Below are positions 63,792-64,000 of a stretch of 64,000 nt of DNA, piece by piece. How positions within the stretch are numbered: the stretch's first letter is position 1; every line of letters begins with the position of its first letter. Source of the DNA: Chitinophaga filiformis (GTDB lineage Bacteria; Bacteroidota; Bacteroidia; Chitinophagales; Chitinophagaceae); the NCBI RefSeq assembly GCF_023100805.1, contig NZ_CP095855.1, positions 1,240,001 to 1,304,000 of the forward strand. Direction: 5' to 3'. The translations under genes and the position numbers were made by a program. The notes beneath the pieces were generated by a model. The model saw nothing but the letters and a program-made list of their open reading frames with translations. It made no database searches and was not told the origin of the DNA.

Positions 63792-64000
63792 ATGTCTGAG
63801 AGGAATGAGGCGTATTTATTAGCATATCTGTCGGAGACGGCAGATGGAGCGTTAAAGAGGCATATTGATCTTCTTAAGCTGGAATTAGACTGGCATATAT
63901 ACCATTATGGCGCCCATTTTAGCCGTCCTAAAGGAAGCATCGCAAAGTCAAAAACGCCTTTACGGAGCCGTTTGCTAAACTGGTATTCCGCAAACTATCA
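63792..64000 (+). CDS. partial gene, N-terminus only, cut by window end
   Basis: Starts ATG at 63792, 3 bp after the previous stop, and is open to the end (69 codons): MSERNEAYLLAYLSETADGA then LKRHIDLLKLELDWHIYHYG, then a positively charged AHFSRPKGSIAKSKTPLRSRL. A helical, charged N-terminus of an unidentified protein in the surface-glycan operon; possibly a glycosyltransferase or enzyme with an N-terminal helical extension. Confidence 0.55.
   Translation, partial: MSERNEAYLLAYLSETADGALKRHIDLLKLELDWHIYHYGAHFSRPKGSIAKSKTPLRSRLLNWYSANY

Overview
The window is a chromosomal segment of a Bacteroidota bacterium, most consistent with Chitinophagaceae and probably Chitinophaga. The evidence is a SusC/SusD pair with an ECF sigma and FecR-type anti-sigma, the gliding-motility gene gldC, a DUF6089 - uppS - bamA - ompH - ompH envelope block, promoters with the Bacteroidota -7 box TAnnTTTG, and no strong Shine-Dalgarno dependence. 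I see no tRNA or rRNA gene, CRISPR array, prophage or intact insertion sequence. The genus is inferred from gene style, not from a marker search.

Layout. 1-9.7 kb: truncated acyl-CoA dehydrogenase (minus), then plus-strand housekeeping and cell-surface genes (two alpha/beta hydrolases, GT2 and GT1 glycosyltransferases, a DppC-like permease, a lipoprotein, gldC, a YqeY-like protein, a CvpA-like protein, a CBS-pair protein). 10-18.4 kb: outer-membrane biogenesis (BamA-like barrel, NAD kinase, DUF6089, uppS, bamA, two Skp/OmpH chaperones). 18.5-21.4 kb: rpmH - rnpA - yidD - S41 protease; rnpA has no ATG/GTG/TTG in frame at its conserved N-terminus. 21.5-31.6 kb: a nutrient-uptake locus (ECF sigma, FecR, SusC with an STN domain, SusD, endo/exonuclease/phosphatase lipoprotein, Gfo/Idh/MocA oxidoreductase, DUF1080 protein), suggesting oxidative (3-keto) sugar processing. 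31.7-46.6 kb: SOD, PAS-LuxR regulator, band-7 protein, tadA, ligA, fused isobutyryl-CoA mutase, GH125 mannosidase, membrane MutS-like ATPase, radical SAM protein. 46.6-49 kb: mostly non-coding, with a DinB-like gene and a stack of short transcription units ending in strong terminators, two of which encode 30-residue peptides sharing a motif. 49-52 kb: AAA ATPase, sterol-desaturase-like hydroxylase, ECF sigma. 52-64 kb: exopolysaccharide cluster (UDP-galactopyranose mutase, glycosyltransferase-like protein, Wza-like exporter, Wzz-like protein) followed by a nonulosonic-acid (pseudaminic-type) operon and a sialidase-like lipoprotein; the last gene runs off the end.

The strongest non-textbook signals are: the paired 30-aa micro-ORFs at 47.2 and 48.5 kb; a 47-bp promoter element duplicated (44/47 identical) in front of the two exopolysaccharide units; a perfect 22-bp palindrome over the -33 element downstream of the PAS-LuxR gene; the repeat-built intergenic region 37.7-38.4 kb; the rnpA start anomaly; and a nonulosonic-acid operon that carries an RmlD-like reductase but no aminotransferase or nucleotidase in view.
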